Source of the DNA: Desulfuromonas soudanensis
Lineage (GTDB): Bacteria; Desulfobacterota; Desulfuromonadia; Desulfuromonadales; WTL
Direction: 5' to 3'
Length of the DNA: 64,000 bases
Assembly: GCF_001278055.1 (NCBI RefSeq)
Contig: NZ_CP010802.1
Location: forward strand, 2,976,001-3,040,000
Part shown: positions 47,320 through 57,394 of the stretch, one piece after another
How positions within the stretch are numbered: the stretch's first letter is position 1
Layout: every line of letters begins with the position of its first letter
The notes under the pieces: generated by a model
Database searches by the model: none
Told to the model about the DNA's origin: nothing
The model's input: the letters and a program-made list of their open reading frames with translations, nothing else
Program-made: the position numbers and the translations under genes

Positions 47320-48306
47320 TTACGGCTCTTTCACCTGCTCTAACGAAGGCAGATTGCCGAAGAGGTTGCGTTTCGGATCGAATTCGAGATTACGGGTATA
47401 GTCGGGGTTAAGATAGTATTTGAAATAAACTTCTGTTGGTTCTCTCCTCGGATCTATTTCAATTGGTCCGATGATTTTTCCATACATGGCCCTAATAAGT
47501 TTGTCATCATCTAACTCTGATCTCACCCTGAACACGTAGTTATCATTTGAGTTATAATTCATATATTTTTTACCACTTAAACTTTTACTCCTTATTATCT
47601 TCAAATTAGTTGCATACCCTTCTTCTGGTGCAAATCTAGGCAATTTAAATTGACTTTCATTCGTTTTGTTTTCTTTTATCTTAACAATACCATTTTTTTT
47701 GTCATAAAATTTAATAGTCAATGTTGCTTCATAATTATTAAACCCACTGTAAGATTTTTCTAAATAAAAAATAAAATCGGATTGTCTTCCTTTACCATAT
47801 GGATAAACCCAGTCGTAAGCCATGAGATCAAAACCAATATCCTTACCAATGACTGGAATTTTGATTTTAATATTGGCCATCTTCGAATCGCGAGCATACA
47901 TAGGTACTGGATTTATGATCTTACGCATCACAATTATGATTTCAGGGTTCCATGGTTCCCAACCTCGGAAATTCTTACCTGTAAAAACAAACTTACCTTT
48001 ACTAAAATAGTAACCTTCTTTCTCGACTCCGTAAGTCAATATATTATTGTCATTTCTGTGAGAGGCTGTGTATTTACCGTTGATATCAGTAAATCCATCA
48101 ATTGGTGAAATATTAACGCCAACGCCTACTATCTTATTTTCTTCAAATGCAAATCCGGCCTTTGCGCCTTCAATTGGTGACCCGTCCTCGTCTACAACAA
48201 GTATAGATGCCTTAGCTATTATCGTAAAACCATAGGCGTTCTGGAAAATACTAAATGAGGCAAATAGACCTATAAAAACAACTAGCATCATTCTAAGGGG
48301 AGGCAT
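47320..48306 (-). CDS. Cassette B partner: exported beta-sandwich protein (type 2)
   Basis: 328 residues, with a signal peptide (MMLVVFIGLFASFSIFQNAYG). After the N-terminal sandwich (IIAKASILVVDEDGSPIEGA) come GWEPWNPEIIIVMRKIINPV, IPVIGKDIGFDLMAYDW and the invariant NLEFDPKRNLF. The WEPWNPE wording groups it with partners C and E, not A and D. The coding DNA is strikingly AT-rich, unlike the GC-rich core of the large genes, which suggests separate origin. It starts 12 bases after large gene B with AAAGGA upstream. Function unknown. Confidence 0.85.
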   Translation of the reverse strand: MPPLRMMLVVFIGLFASFSIFQNAYGFTIIAKASILVVDEDGSPIEGAKAGFAFEENKIVGVGVNISPIDGFTDINGKYTASHRNDNNILTYGVEKEGYYFSKGKFVFTGKNFRGWEPWNPEIIIVMRKIINPVPMYARDSKMANIKIKIPVIGKDIGFDLMAYDWVYPYGKGRQSDFIFYLEKSYSGFNNYEATLTIKFYDKKNGIVKIKENKTNESQFKLPRFAPEEGYATNLKIIRSKSLSGKKYMNYNSNDNYVFRVRSELDDDKLIRAMYGKIIGPIEIDPRREPTEVYFKYYLNPDYTRNLEFDPKRNLFGNLPSLEQVKEP

Positions 48307-48318
48307 AATTTAATCCTT

Positions 48319-51300
48319 TTATTTTGATAATTGATTGAACAAATCGAAAATATACAAATATGACACTTCTCGCAAATCCGAATGTAGCCATTTAATTTTC
48401 GAAATGCCACCTCGCTCCTCAGGCCACCCATTTGTATTGGTAAACCTAGCTTGCATGTCAATGACATTAGTGTCAAAAATAGCGTCATTCATCCTCTTGC
48501 CACCTGGTCCTCCCACCGGCAGGGTCATAGCTGGAATTGCCTCAGCAAGCAGTTGATCGTGTTTCGCTTCTGCCCAGTCACTGCCCCCTGGTTCGGGAAG
48601 AGGAGATGCCCAACCGAGATTGAAGAAGGGTCGGATCTTCAAGTCATACGGCATCAATTGATTGGCTTTGTCCTTAGGCATACTCTTGTTTAAGTATGTT
48701 ATTGTCCCGCTTGAAGTTGTTATAGTGTAGTCATCGACGAATTCCCAGCCTCCGTATGGGCTGCCAAGTACCATGCCATTTACCATTCTTCCTTTGAGCT
48801 TTTCCTGCAATGCCCACGCATATCGACCGGGGCCGTTTGTTGCAATGTCAAAAAGACCCGGATTTCCGATATGCGTATCGAGCACTTCCTCACCGGAGGA
48901 GAAGAAATTGTAAAAATTCGCTCCGATAAGGTTGGCAAAACGGTTTTTGAAGGTCAGAAACTGTCGCTGGTCTTTATCTCCACCAACGGCAACATCTTCT
49001 ATGAAGTGCTTGTACCATTCGTTGGCTCCAAGCTTTTTGGCATAACCGTACCAGTCGGGATGGGCCATGGGGTTGGCTGCGGTATAGACCGCCGGATCAT
49101 CTCCTCCAGTGTAGAGTGCATCACCACCACTGTAATTCGGGTCGCCGCCGCCTTCCAACTCTCCAGTAAACGCTTCCAGTGGCACAGCGGCATCGATCAT
49201 GAATACGTTGCTGATTGGCGCTGTAAGAGAATCCTTCTCCGGGTCGATGAGCGCCGAAGAGACCAGCAAATTCCCAAGGCTGTGGGCGGCTATGCTCGTC
49301 GGCCCTTCCATGTTCTCGTTAAGAAACGCCCTGAGGGCTGGGGCTGAATGCAACGCGTTACGAACATTGATGTGAAAATTGAACGTCAATGAACCTAGCG
49401 GGGTTTCACGCTGGGTTTCCGAGCCATACCAAGTCACACCCCAGAACCTCGATTTAAGGCCTGACAAGAATAACCTCTTGAACATTTCGGCTTGCCAGCC
49501 TCGGGCCTGTTGACCATCTACGTTGTAGCCGTGAACAAAGACAAATTCCTTCCCATCAGTATTGAGGCATTTGTCATCTGGACAGTTTAAGGGCTCACCT
49601 AACCTGTCCGGTTCACCCCATTCAGACAAATGTTGGGGCGGGGTATCTTCGTTGGTTGCGACATTGATCAGATTCACATGCCGAAACATTCGCTCGACAT
49701 TGCCGAGGCTCAAGTTGAGGCTAGTGGTGAAGACCTTATTTCCGTCCGGGTCGAAAACTTCCAGCACCAGCGATGCCAGCCCCGATTTGACCCCTTCGAG
49801 CAGAACCACCGAAGGGGCGTCTTGCGTTGAGGCTGTAGCCAGCATGGTGCTCAGACCCTGTCGGGCTGCGATGTTGTACGCCCCGTTGGTTGGCCATTTG
49901 TCCTGCGGCACGGGGAAGGTCTGCTTGAGCGCCACAGTTCGCGCAGTTTCGACGTCGATCAGGTAGTTTTCGACCGTCTCCGTCGTCAGTTCGGGAAAGA
50001 CCACCTTAAGGTTCTCTGTAGCTGCCTTGAGGCGATACTCATATACATTGGGCTGAAAGATTCCGAGCAATGTCTTGATGTCGAGTGCCACCGGGAAGAA
50101 GTCAATCAGGTCGCGCACGCCGTCGATCCTGAAGTTATCGCAGTCGCGCCGACTTTCCTGGCTGCTCACGACCGACAACGGAATATCATCCCCACCGGTC
50201 TCCCCCTCATCGTCATCATCATTGATCCAGAAGTAGAAGGTGTCCCCCTGTGCAGCGCGCGCCCGATCCTCCTCATCGATAACTCGGTCATGGTTGTAAT
50301 CCGGCACCAATCCGGCAAAGATCGAAGTCACCAAGACCAGATCCCCTTCAACTGCGGCCAACGGCCCTTCGCCGTCAGGGTCAACGGTGAGGGTGATCCT
50401 CTTCTCCTCGGCGCCGGTGACCCCCCTGACCCCTTCAACAAACAATGTCCAGCCCTTTGGCCCGGCAACCGGTTCGAACCAGCTCAGGGGATAGGCCTTC
50501 TCGGGAACAACGTAATCCCCACCTTGGGCGATATCGGCCACCTTGCGACTGAACTGTCCGTCCTTGATCCAGAGCCTCAATGCCCCGGGTGCAAGGGTGT
50601 AACTGACCGTTTCATCCGCCGAGACAACCTTTTCTACCCCGGCCGGATTACTGCCGGCGTATTGGAAACGCACCGTTGCCTGGGCCGGATCAAACACGCT
50701 CCCGCCGAGCTCAAACATCAACGGATAAAAGGGTTCACTGGCACCATCGCCTTCCTGGCCATTGATGTCGATGCCGTCGGCATACCCCGGCACTTTGTCG
50801 CCATCGGTATCGACCAGATTGGCTTTCAGGACCTTGCCCGGCCGCCCAACCTGATCTTCAATCTGGTCCTCCAGAGTATCCCGCTTCGGCAGGTTGTGGG
50901 TGCCATCAGGCTTCCACCCTGCGTTGTTGTCGCTGTCGATATCGAGATCTGCAAGAAGTGTGGGCAAGGGGACGCGCTCCCCCCGAATCTCTGCATCGGA
51001 ACCACGATTGAGCACCGTCTGCACGAAATACTTCTTTTTCGGATCAAATACTTTCCCTTTTGTCCATTGGGCGGTGCCGCGTCCCGTGGTGGCATTTCCG
51101 ACCAGGAAGTCTTCCCAACTGTCCTCTCCCGTGGAATCAACGGAAAAAAGATCGATATGCGCACTGGCGGCAACGTACCCGGCGGGACTGGCCCCCTCCG
51201 GCAAAATGGTATAGGTGACGACGACATTTTGGCGGGCCATCCCCCCCTCGCCGAGAGAGACCACAGGTGGCGATATCTCCGTCGGCACGTCCACGCCATA

Positions 51301-51564
51301 GACGTTGTAGAAAATCTTCTGGGGAATATTGCCGAGGATTTCCCCGGTCTTCTTGTCAAAGAGTGCTTTTTGTCCCGTCTTGACGGTGACGGTCCGCGTC
51401 GGCAGGGTGTCCGACCTGTAGCCGGTGCGGATGGAATCGAGAGTTCGGCTGTCGAAATAGACCTCGGGGACGGTCATCGTCGCCTCCCCGACCGGACCGT
51501 CCGTTGGATGGTGGTCGGTCGATCCCCGGATCTCCAGGTTTCCGTGCATGGAGCTTGCGTACAT
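48319..51564 (-). CDS. Cassette B large protein: core plus alpha/beta-hydrolase tip (N-terminally truncated)
   Basis: 1081 residues. The first 28 come from a foreign segment (MYASSMHGNLEIRG...), after which the core begins at VGEATMTVPEVYFDSRTLDS. There is no signal peptide or evident ribosome site, so expression is doubtful. The core runs to about residue 630. The tip has FVHGYNVDGQQARGWQ (about 679), AAHSLGNLLVSSA (about 762, nucleophile Ser) and LHSDLREVSYLYIF at the C-terminus (His about 1060). The tip resembles copy C (NVFMIDAAVPLEAFTGE-type block) and differs clearly from A and D. Orphan cassette by structure; enzymatic activity is inferred. Confidence 0.75.
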   Translation of the reverse strand: MYASSMHGNLEIRGSTDHHPTDGPVGEATMTVPEVYFDSRTLDSIRTGYRSDTLPTRTVTVKTGQKALFDKKTGEILGNIPQKIFYNVYGVDVPTEISPPVVSLGEGGMARQNVVVTYTILPEGASPAGYVAASAHIDLFSVDSTGEDSWEDFLVGNATTGRGTAQWTKGKVFDPKKKYFVQTVLNRGSDAEIRGERVPLPTLLADLDIDSDNNAGWKPDGTHNLPKRDTLEDQIEDQVGRPGKVLKANLVDTDGDKVPGYADGIDINGQEGDGASEPFYPLMFELGGSVFDPAQATVRFQYAGSNPAGVEKVVSADETVSYTLAPGALRLWIKDGQFSRKVADIAQGGDYVVPEKAYPLSWFEPVAGPKGWTLFVEGVRGVTGAEEKRITLTVDPDGEGPLAAVEGDLVLVTSIFAGLVPDYNHDRVIDEEDRARAAQGDTFYFWINDDDDEGETGGDDIPLSVVSSQESRRDCDNFRIDGVRDLIDFFPVALDIKTLLGIFQPNVYEYRLKAATENLKVVFPELTTETVENYLIDVETARTVALKQTFPVPQDKWPTNGAYNIAARQGLSTMLATASTQDAPSVVLLEGVKSGLASLVLEVFDPDGNKVFTTSLNLSLGNVERMFRHVNLINVATNEDTPPQHLSEWGEPDRLGEPLNCPDDKCLNTDGKEFVFVHGYNVDGQQARGWQAEMFKRLFLSGLKSRFWGVTWYGSETQRETPLGSLTFNFHINVRNALHSAPALRAFLNENMEGPTSIAAHSLGNLLVSSALIDPEKDSLTAPISNVFMIDAAVPLEAFTGELEGGGDPNYSGGDALYTGGDDPAVYTAANPMAHPDWYGYAKKLGANEWYKHFIEDVAVGGDKDQRQFLTFKNRFANLIGANFYNFFSSGEEVLDTHIGNPGLFDIATNGPGRYAWALQEKLKGRMVNGMVLGSPYGGWEFVDDYTITTSSGTITYLNKSMPKDKANQLMPYDLKIRPFFNLGWASPLPEPGGSDWAEAKHDQLLAEAIPAMTLPVGGPGGKRMNDAIFDTNVIDMQARFTNTNGWPEERGGISKIKWLHSDLREVSYLYIFDLFNQLSK
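49680..51494 (-). repeat. Shared core repeat, cassette B
   Basis: Near-identical to the cores of A, C and D. Homology stops abruptly at 51494, inside the VGEATMTVPE codons, where an unrelated segment begins. Confidence 0.92.
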
Positions 51565-51755
51565 GCCCTGGTTCTCAGGACTCCGCGGAGCTGGAATCGT
51601 TCAGCTAGCCTTTACCATGTGGAGGACTTACACTTCCCGATCCATGCCGGCTTTTACCGGGGCTTTCAGCCTGTCCCCCTCAGAGGTTCTCGTGGCAAAA
51701 CCTAGATCGGTTTGAGCAACAAACCGTCAAGGGTTGACCCCTTTGCGACCCCCAG
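51495..51755. other. Foreign segment between cassettes C and B
   Basis: 261 bases unlike anything in the other cassettes, filling the space between the core of B and the stop of partner C. It is GC-rich and looks like the terminal remnant of another element, but I could not identify it. It supplies the first codons of large gene B. Confidence 0.6.
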
Positions 51756-52693
51756 CTATGGTTCAGAAACACTCTGAAAATCACCTAGATTTTCGAACAA
51801 ATTACGTTTTGGATCAAACTCGAGATTGGGTGTCAGATCTGGATTAAGATAATACGTGAAATATATTTCAGGTGATTTTAGCCTTGGATCAAATGAAATT
51901 GGTCCATGAATTTTTCCATAAATAGCCTTAACAAATTCACCATCTTCTTTTATAGATCTTATTCTAAACAAATAACTGTCAGTACTTTTATAATCTCTAA
52001 CACGTTTTCCATCGGAAGATTGGGATCTTTCAAACGAAAACATATCTCTATATCCTTCCAACGGTGCTGTTCTTGGAAGTTTGAATACACTCCCATTCCT
52101 AAAATTATCTTCAACTTTAAGTAAGCCGTCAAAATTGTTTGAAAATTTAATAGAAAGCCTTGCCACAAAATTCTCTCTATCCAAGATTTTATTTTCCAAG
52201 TTAAAAATGAAATCTGAGTTAATCCCTTTTCCGTAAGGCGGGACCCAATCGAACTCGATAAGATCAAAACCAACATCCTTACCAATTACTGGAATTTTCA
52301 ATGCCGCTTGGCGCGCATACATCGGCACCGGCTTTTCAATCTTACGCATGACAAGCTTAAATTCAGGGTTCCATGGTTTCCAACCAAATGTGCTAAGAGT
52401 TTCAAAGTCATAGTCATAATAGCTAGGATAATAGCCGTATTTACTCCCACTATAAGTTATATGCCCGTTGCTCTCACCTGAAAATGTTAGTTTGCCATCT
52501 AAGTCAGTTATACCTTGCTGACCGGAACTTTCGGTACCCGAGCCAGTATTCCTCTCAAAGCCGACACCGACCTTGACGCCAGCAATCGGTTTCTCTTCTT
52601 CACTCACCACAACTACAGTAAACTTGGTCGATTTAAAGGCAGCAAATGAATCAACAGCATGAGGTCGGTCGTCAATAGCGGACACCAAAGTTC

Positions 52694-53599
52694 TTATGCT
52701 GCGCTTAGCTCTTTGTAATATTCCTGTTCGTAGGCAGCAGGCGACAGGTAGCCCAGCCGCTTCTGGCGCCTTTGACGATTGTAGAAGATTTCGATGTACT
52801 CCGTGATTTCTCGCATCGCTTCCCACCGGGTGGCGTAACGACGATGGTGGACCAATTCGTTTTTCAGTGTCCCCCAGAAACTCTCAATGGGGGCGTTGTC
52901 GTAGCAGTTACCTCGGCGGCTCATCGAAGTCTGCATATTGAACTGCTTCAGTAGTTTCTGAAACTCCAAGGCGCAATACTGGCTGCCCCGATCCGAATGA
53001 TGGATCAACCCGGTCGCCGGGCGCTTGACTGACACGGCACGGAATAGGGATTGACTCACCAGATTCTTCGTCATTCTTTCGCCCATCGCATATCCCACGA
53101 TCTCTCCGGTGAAGAGGTCTTTATGCCCGGCCAGATACAGCCAGCCTTCGGCGGTGGGGATGTAAGTAATGTCAGTTACCCAGACCTGGTTGGGAGCTTC
53201 GACAGCAAAGTTTTGGTCCAGAAGGTTCTCGGCGACAGGCAGTGAATGGTTGGAGTTTGTTGTCGCCTTGAACTTCTTCACCTGCTTGCAACGAATCCCG
53301 TGTTTCTTGCGGATTCGCTTGATCCGATGGACCCCGACCTGAACGCCATGCTCGGCGAGATCGGTTTGTAATCGTTCGGGACCGTAGGTTTCCCGGTTTC
53401 TTTTGTGAGCCGCCTTGATTTCGATTGCGAGCCGTGCCTCCTCCTTCTGCCGAGGTGAGTCCGGGCGCTTCAGCCAGGTGTAATAGCCACTGGGTGAAAC
53501 CTCCAGGCTCTGGCAGAGCAGAGGGACAGAGTACTCAGGTCGAAGTTGATTTATTACCGCGTACCGGGCAGCGACTCCTTGGCAAAGTACGCGGCGGCT
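52694..53599 (-). CDS. IS3-family transposase OrfB (DDE integrase)
   Basis: About 301 residues in the -1 frame after the A7 slippery site; no good independent start is visible. The N-terminal HTH_21-type region has GYYTWLKRPDSPRQKEE and RETYGPERLQTDLAEHG. The rve domain shows the DDE triad: WVTDITYIPT, HHSDRGSQYCA and NAPIESFWGTLKNE. The frame is uninterrupted, so the element may still be active. Confidence 0.92.
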   Translation of the reverse strand, partial: SRRVLCQGVAARYAVINQLRPEYSVPLLCQSLEVSPSGYYTWLKRPDSPRQKEEARLAIEIKAAHKRNRETYGPERLQTDLAEHGVQVGVHRIKRIRKKHGIRCKQVKKFKATTNSNHSLPVAENLLDQNFAVEAPNQVWVTDITYIPTAEGWLYLAGHKDLFTGEIVGYAMGERMTKNLVSQSLFRAVSVKRPATGLIHHSDRGSQYCALEFQKLLKQFNMQTSMSRRGNCYDNAPIESFWGTLKNELVHHRRYATRWEAMREITEYIEIFYNRQRRQKRLGYLSPAAYEQEYYKELSAA

Positions 53600-53874
53600 T
53601 TTTTTAGGATGTCGCGCTCCTGCTTGACCTGGGCCAGTTCTCGTTTAACCCTGTCAAGTTCCAGCTCGACTTCGGTCAGCGGGCGCTGTTGGCCTTTGCC
53701 ACCGATATTACTGAGCTTTCCGGCCTTGAACGCCCTTACCCAATTCTCAAGGGTGGATTTCGGCAGGGATAACTGGCGCGATGCCTCATAGACAGCGACA
53801 CCTCCTTCAACCACCATTTTTACGGCCTCAATGCGAAATTCCTTCGAATAGCGGCCATTAGAACCTCTTGTCAT
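53554..53874 (-). CDS. IS3-family transposase OrfA
   Basis: 106 residues from ATG 53874 (an upstream in-frame start at 53907 would add 11). Helix-turn-helix of the InsE/IS3 OrfA type: RYSKEFRIEAVKMVVEGG and ASRQLSLPKSTLENWVRAF, followed by a leucine-zipper-like helix (LELDRVKRELAQVKQERDIL). The heptamer A-AAA-AAG context (53605-53599) near its end is the standard slippery site for making the OrfAB fusion transposase. Confidence 0.93.
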   Translation of the reverse strand: MTRGSNGRYSKEFRIEAVKMVVEGGVAVYEASRQLSLPKSTLENWVRAFKAGKLSNIGGKGQQRPLTEVELELDRVKRELAQVKQERDILKKAAAYFAKESLPGTR

Positions 53875-53987
53875 GTTGACACCTCCGTAAGATAGATTTC
53901 TTAACATTGGTGTCCGATTTTTTCAACTTACCTCAGCATAACTACTCAGAACAAAATTAATCAACACAGCAAACATGAGATATTTAT

Positions 53988-56900
53988 TCATTGTGTCACT
54001 CCCATAGAATTGGCCATTTTCTTAAAAATCTTGTAGACATACAGATATGCAACATTTCTCAAGTCGCTGTGTTTCCACCTCGTATCACCTTTATCAATCC
54101 TCACCTGTGGCCATCCGCTGGTGAAAGTATCTTGCATATTAAAGACATTTTTATCAAAAAGCTTAATATCCATATCTTTTCCGCCTGGTCCCCCGCTTGG
54201 TAAGGTTATTGCTGGGATTGCCTCTGCCAACAATTGATCGCGGTGAATTTCCGCCCAATCGCTACCGCCCGGTTCAGTCAGCGGCGATGCTTGGCCCAAA
54301 CCGAAGAAAGGCTGGGTTCTCAATTGCGTTGGTGTTAGCTGATTGGCAATTGCTAACGGCATCGCATTATTTAAATAAGATATTGTTCCTGTCGATGTCA
54401 CGACAACATACGGACTAGCAAATGACCATCCCCCATAGTTGCTGCTGCCCAGGCCAAACCACATTCTTCCTTTAAGCTTTTCCTGCAGAGTCCAAGCGTT
54501 ACGCCCTCCGTCGACAACGAATTCTGATCCATTTTCAAAGGCAGCAAGGTCCCCGTAATGAGTTCCAAGGACTTCTTCCCCTGAAGAATAAAAATTGTAA
54601 AAAGTTGCCCCAATCTTATTCAGATCGGCATAGCGGCCTCGAAGAGTCAAAGACCTTCTAGCGTCCGGTTTACCGCCAATGGAAAGTTCAGCGTCGAAAT
54701 GCTTGTACCACTCGCTCGAACCTAATTTTTTCTCGTAATCGTACCACTTAGGATTGATCATAGGATTAGCTGCAGAGGACACGGATGATGCGTCCTCCCC
54801 CGCATAAATAACATCAGTTCCCGGACACCGCGGTCCCCCAGGACAATCGGGATCTCCGCCACCCTCAATTTCACCAGTAAAAGCCTCAAGTGCTACGGCA
54901 GTATCAATCATGAAAACGTTGCCTATAGATGCCGTTAATGGCTCCCCAGGATCAAGAAGCGCAGATGCGGTGAGCATATTTCCTAAGCTATGTGATGCAA
55001 TTGAGCTTTTCCCCTGCATGTTGTCATTTAGAAAATTCCTGAAATTTGGTGCTGTGTGTAATGCGTTACGTGCATTAATACGAAAGTTTATCGTAAACAT
55101 GTTCAATTGTTGTGTTTTGGAACCATACCACGTGACACCCCAGAATCTTGATCGGAGGCCTGACCTAAAAAGCCTTTTGAACATTTCACTTTGCCAACCC
55201 CGAGCCTGTTGGCCATCAACATTGTAACCATGGACAAAAATAAAATCTTCATCCAATACATCTAAACATTCCTTGTCAGGGCAATTTAAGGGCACATCCA
55301 AGCGATCCAACTCGCCCCATTCTGTTCCAGGTTCAGGTGGTTGCGGACTAAGATCTGGCAAAGCAAATTGAATGAGGTTTTTATGTCGAAACATCTGTTC
55401 AACCCCATCCAGACTGAGATTAAGACTATTCGAAAAGACCTTATTTCCGGACGGGTCGAAAACTTCCAGCACCAGCGATGCCTGCCCAGATTTGACCCCT
55501 TCGAGCAGAACCACCGAAGAGGCGTCTTGCGTTGAGGCTGTCGTGAGCATGGTGCTCAGACCCTGTCGGGCCGCAATGTTGTACGCCCCGTTGGTTGGCC
55601 ATTTGTCCTGCGGCACGGGGAAGGTCTGCTTGAGCGCCACAGTTCGCGCAGTTTCGACGTCGATCAGGTAGTTTTCGACCGTCTCCGTCGTCAGTTCGGG
55701 AAAGACCACCTTAAGGTTCTCTGTAGCTGCCTTGAGGCGATACTCATATACATTGGGCTGAAAGATTCCGAGCAATGTCTTGATGTCGAGTGCCACCGGG
55801 AAGAAGTCAATCAGGTCGCGCACGCCGTCGATCCTGAAGTTATCGCAGTCGCGCCGACTTTCCTGGCTGCTCATCGCCGGCAACGGAATATCATCCCCCC
55901 CAGTCTCCCCCTCATCGTCATCATCATTGATCCAGAAGTAATAAATATCCCCCTGTGCAGCGCGCGCCCGATCTTCCTCATCGATAATTCGGTCATGGTT
56001 GTAATCCGGCACCAATCCGGCAAAGATCGAAGTCACCAATACCAGATCCCCTTCAACTGCGGCCAACGGCCCTTCGCCGTCAGGGTCAACGGTGAGGGTG
56101 ATCTTCTTCTCCTCTGCGCCGGTGACCCCCCTGACCCCTTCAACAAACAATGTCCAGCCCTTTGGCCCGGCAACCGGTTCAAACCAGCTCAGGGGATAGG
56201 CTTTGTCGGGAACAACATAATCCCCACCTTGGGCGATATCGGCCACCTTGCGGCTGAACTGTCCGTCCTTGATCCAGAGCCTCAATGCCCCGGGTGCAAG
56301 GGTGTAACTGACCGTTTCATCCGCCGAGACAACCTTCTCGACCCCGGCCGGATTACTGCCGGCGTATTGAAAGCTCACCGTTGCCCGGGCCGGATCAAAC
56401 ACGCTCCCGCCGAGCTCAAACACCAATGGATAAAAGGGTTCACTGGCTCCATCGCCTTCCTGACCATTCCTATCGATACCGTCGGCATACCCCGGCACCT
56501 TGTCGCCATCGGTATCGACCAGATTGGCCTTCAGGACCTTGCCCGGCCGCCCAACCTGATCTTCAATCTGGTCCTCCAGAGTATCCCGCTTCGGCAGGTT
56601 GTGGGTGCCATCAGGCTTCCACCCTGCGTTGTTGTCGCTGTCGATATCGAGATCTGCAAGAAGTGTGGGCAAGGGGACGCGCTCCCCCCGAATCTCTGCA
56701 TCGGAACCACGATTGAGCACCGTCTGCACGAAATACTTCCTGTTCGGATCAAATACTTTCCCTTTTGTCCATTGGGCGGTGCCGCGTCCCGTGGTGGCCT
56801 GACCGACCAGGAAGTCTTCCCAATTGTCCTCTCCCGTGGAATCAACGGAAAAAAGATCGATATGCGCACTGGCGGCAACATACCCGGCGGGACTGGCTCC

Positions 56901-57245
56901 CTCCGGCTGTATGGTATAGATGACGACGACATTTTGGCGGGCCATCCCCCCCTCACCGAGAGAGACCAAGGTAGGCGATATCTCCGTCGGCACGTCCACG
57001 CCATAGACGTCGTAGAAAATCTTCGAGGGAATATTGCCGAGGATTTCCCCTGTCTCCTTGTCAAAGAGTGCTTTTTGTCCCGTCTTGACGGTGACGGTCC
57101 GCGTCGGCAGGGTGTCCGACTTGTAACCGGTGCGGAAGGAATCCAGAGTTCGGCTGTCGAAATAGACGTCGGGGACGGGATTCATAAGCCGCTTCGCCGT
57201 CATAGGCTTCTTGTGGGGTATAGGCTTCCTCCGCCACTGGGGCAT
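53988..57245 (-). pseudogene. Cassette C large gene: core plus alpha/beta-hydrolase tip, 5' end lost
   Basis: An open frame of 1085 codons whose first ~25 codons read a hydrolase-tip fragment out of frame (MPQWRRKPIPHKK...) before the core begins at VPDVYFDSRTLDS. No ribosome site or signal peptide, so it is a headless cassette. Core about 25-620; tip has FVHGYNVDGQQARGWQ (about 674), ASHSLGNMLTASA (about 751), and KHSDLRNVAYLYVYK (His about 1059). The tip is more AT-rich than the core and groups with B. It overlaps its partner's start by four bases (ATGA), so the coupling survives although the 5' end is gone. Confidence 0.8.
55380..57178 (-). repeat. Shared core repeat, cassette C
   Basis: Near-identical to the cores of A, B and D. 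The match ends at 57178 within the codons for TVPEVYFDS, where a fragment of a type 1 hydrolase tip begins. Confidence 0.92.
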
Positions 57246-57383
57246 TGACCCTCAGGTAATGGGCAACCGACGACCCCTCCTCGATGGCGCTGGACACCAC
57301 CATATTCCCGAGGCTGTGGGCAAAGACGGTCACATTGCCAGCCACATTGGTTGTCAAAGAGCTGTTCTTGGATATTTCTAACT
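57179..57383 (-). pseudogene. Remnant of a type 1 hydrolase tip
   Basis: Reads TNVAGNVTVFAHSLGNMVVS followed by SAIEEGSSVAHYLRVNAPVA and EEAYTPQEAYDGEA, matching the nucleophile-elbow region of copies A and D (about 59217-59385 in D at base level). It has neither the start nor the end of the domain and is joined directly to the core of cassette C in another frame. It shows that a sixth cassette, or part of one, was deleted here. Confidence 0.9.
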
Positions 57384-57394
57384 AAACGAGTTTT

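Larger units (their letters stand above)
52660..53935 (-). mobile_element. IS3-family insertion sequence (1276 bp)
   Basis: Bounded by 29-bp imperfect inverted repeats: TGAGGTCGGTCG... (from 52660) and, inverted, TGAGGTAAGTTG... (to 53935), 22 of 29 positions matching and both ending CGGACACCAA. Flanked by a 3-bp direct repeat GCA (52657-52659 and 53936-53938). Encodes orfA and orfB in the usual -1 frameshift arrangement. Confidence 0.95.
51756..53991 (-). pseudogene. Cassette C partner gene (type 2), interrupted by IS3-family element
   Basis: Reading starts at ATG 53991, which overlaps the stop of large gene C (ATGA). The signal peptide MNKYLMFAVLINFVLSSYA is cut by the IS at the Ala codon. 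Removing 52660-53935 and one GCA duplication restores a continuous 318-residue frame: ...SSYA-VDSFAAFKSTKFTVVVV..., ending NLEFDPKRNLFENL. The restored length matches the other partners (313-328). The rest contains FGWKPWNPEFKLVMRKIEKP and IPVIGKDVGFDLIEFDW, typical of type 2. The insertion separates the export signal from the mature protein, so this copy is inactive unless the IS excises. Confidence 0.9.

Noticed and set aside
45472-47343. Plus-strand open frames opposite the shared core in cassettes A-D
   Set aside because: They recur only because the core is repeated. The minus-strand frames carry the hydrolase and calcium-loop motifs and the coupled partner genes.
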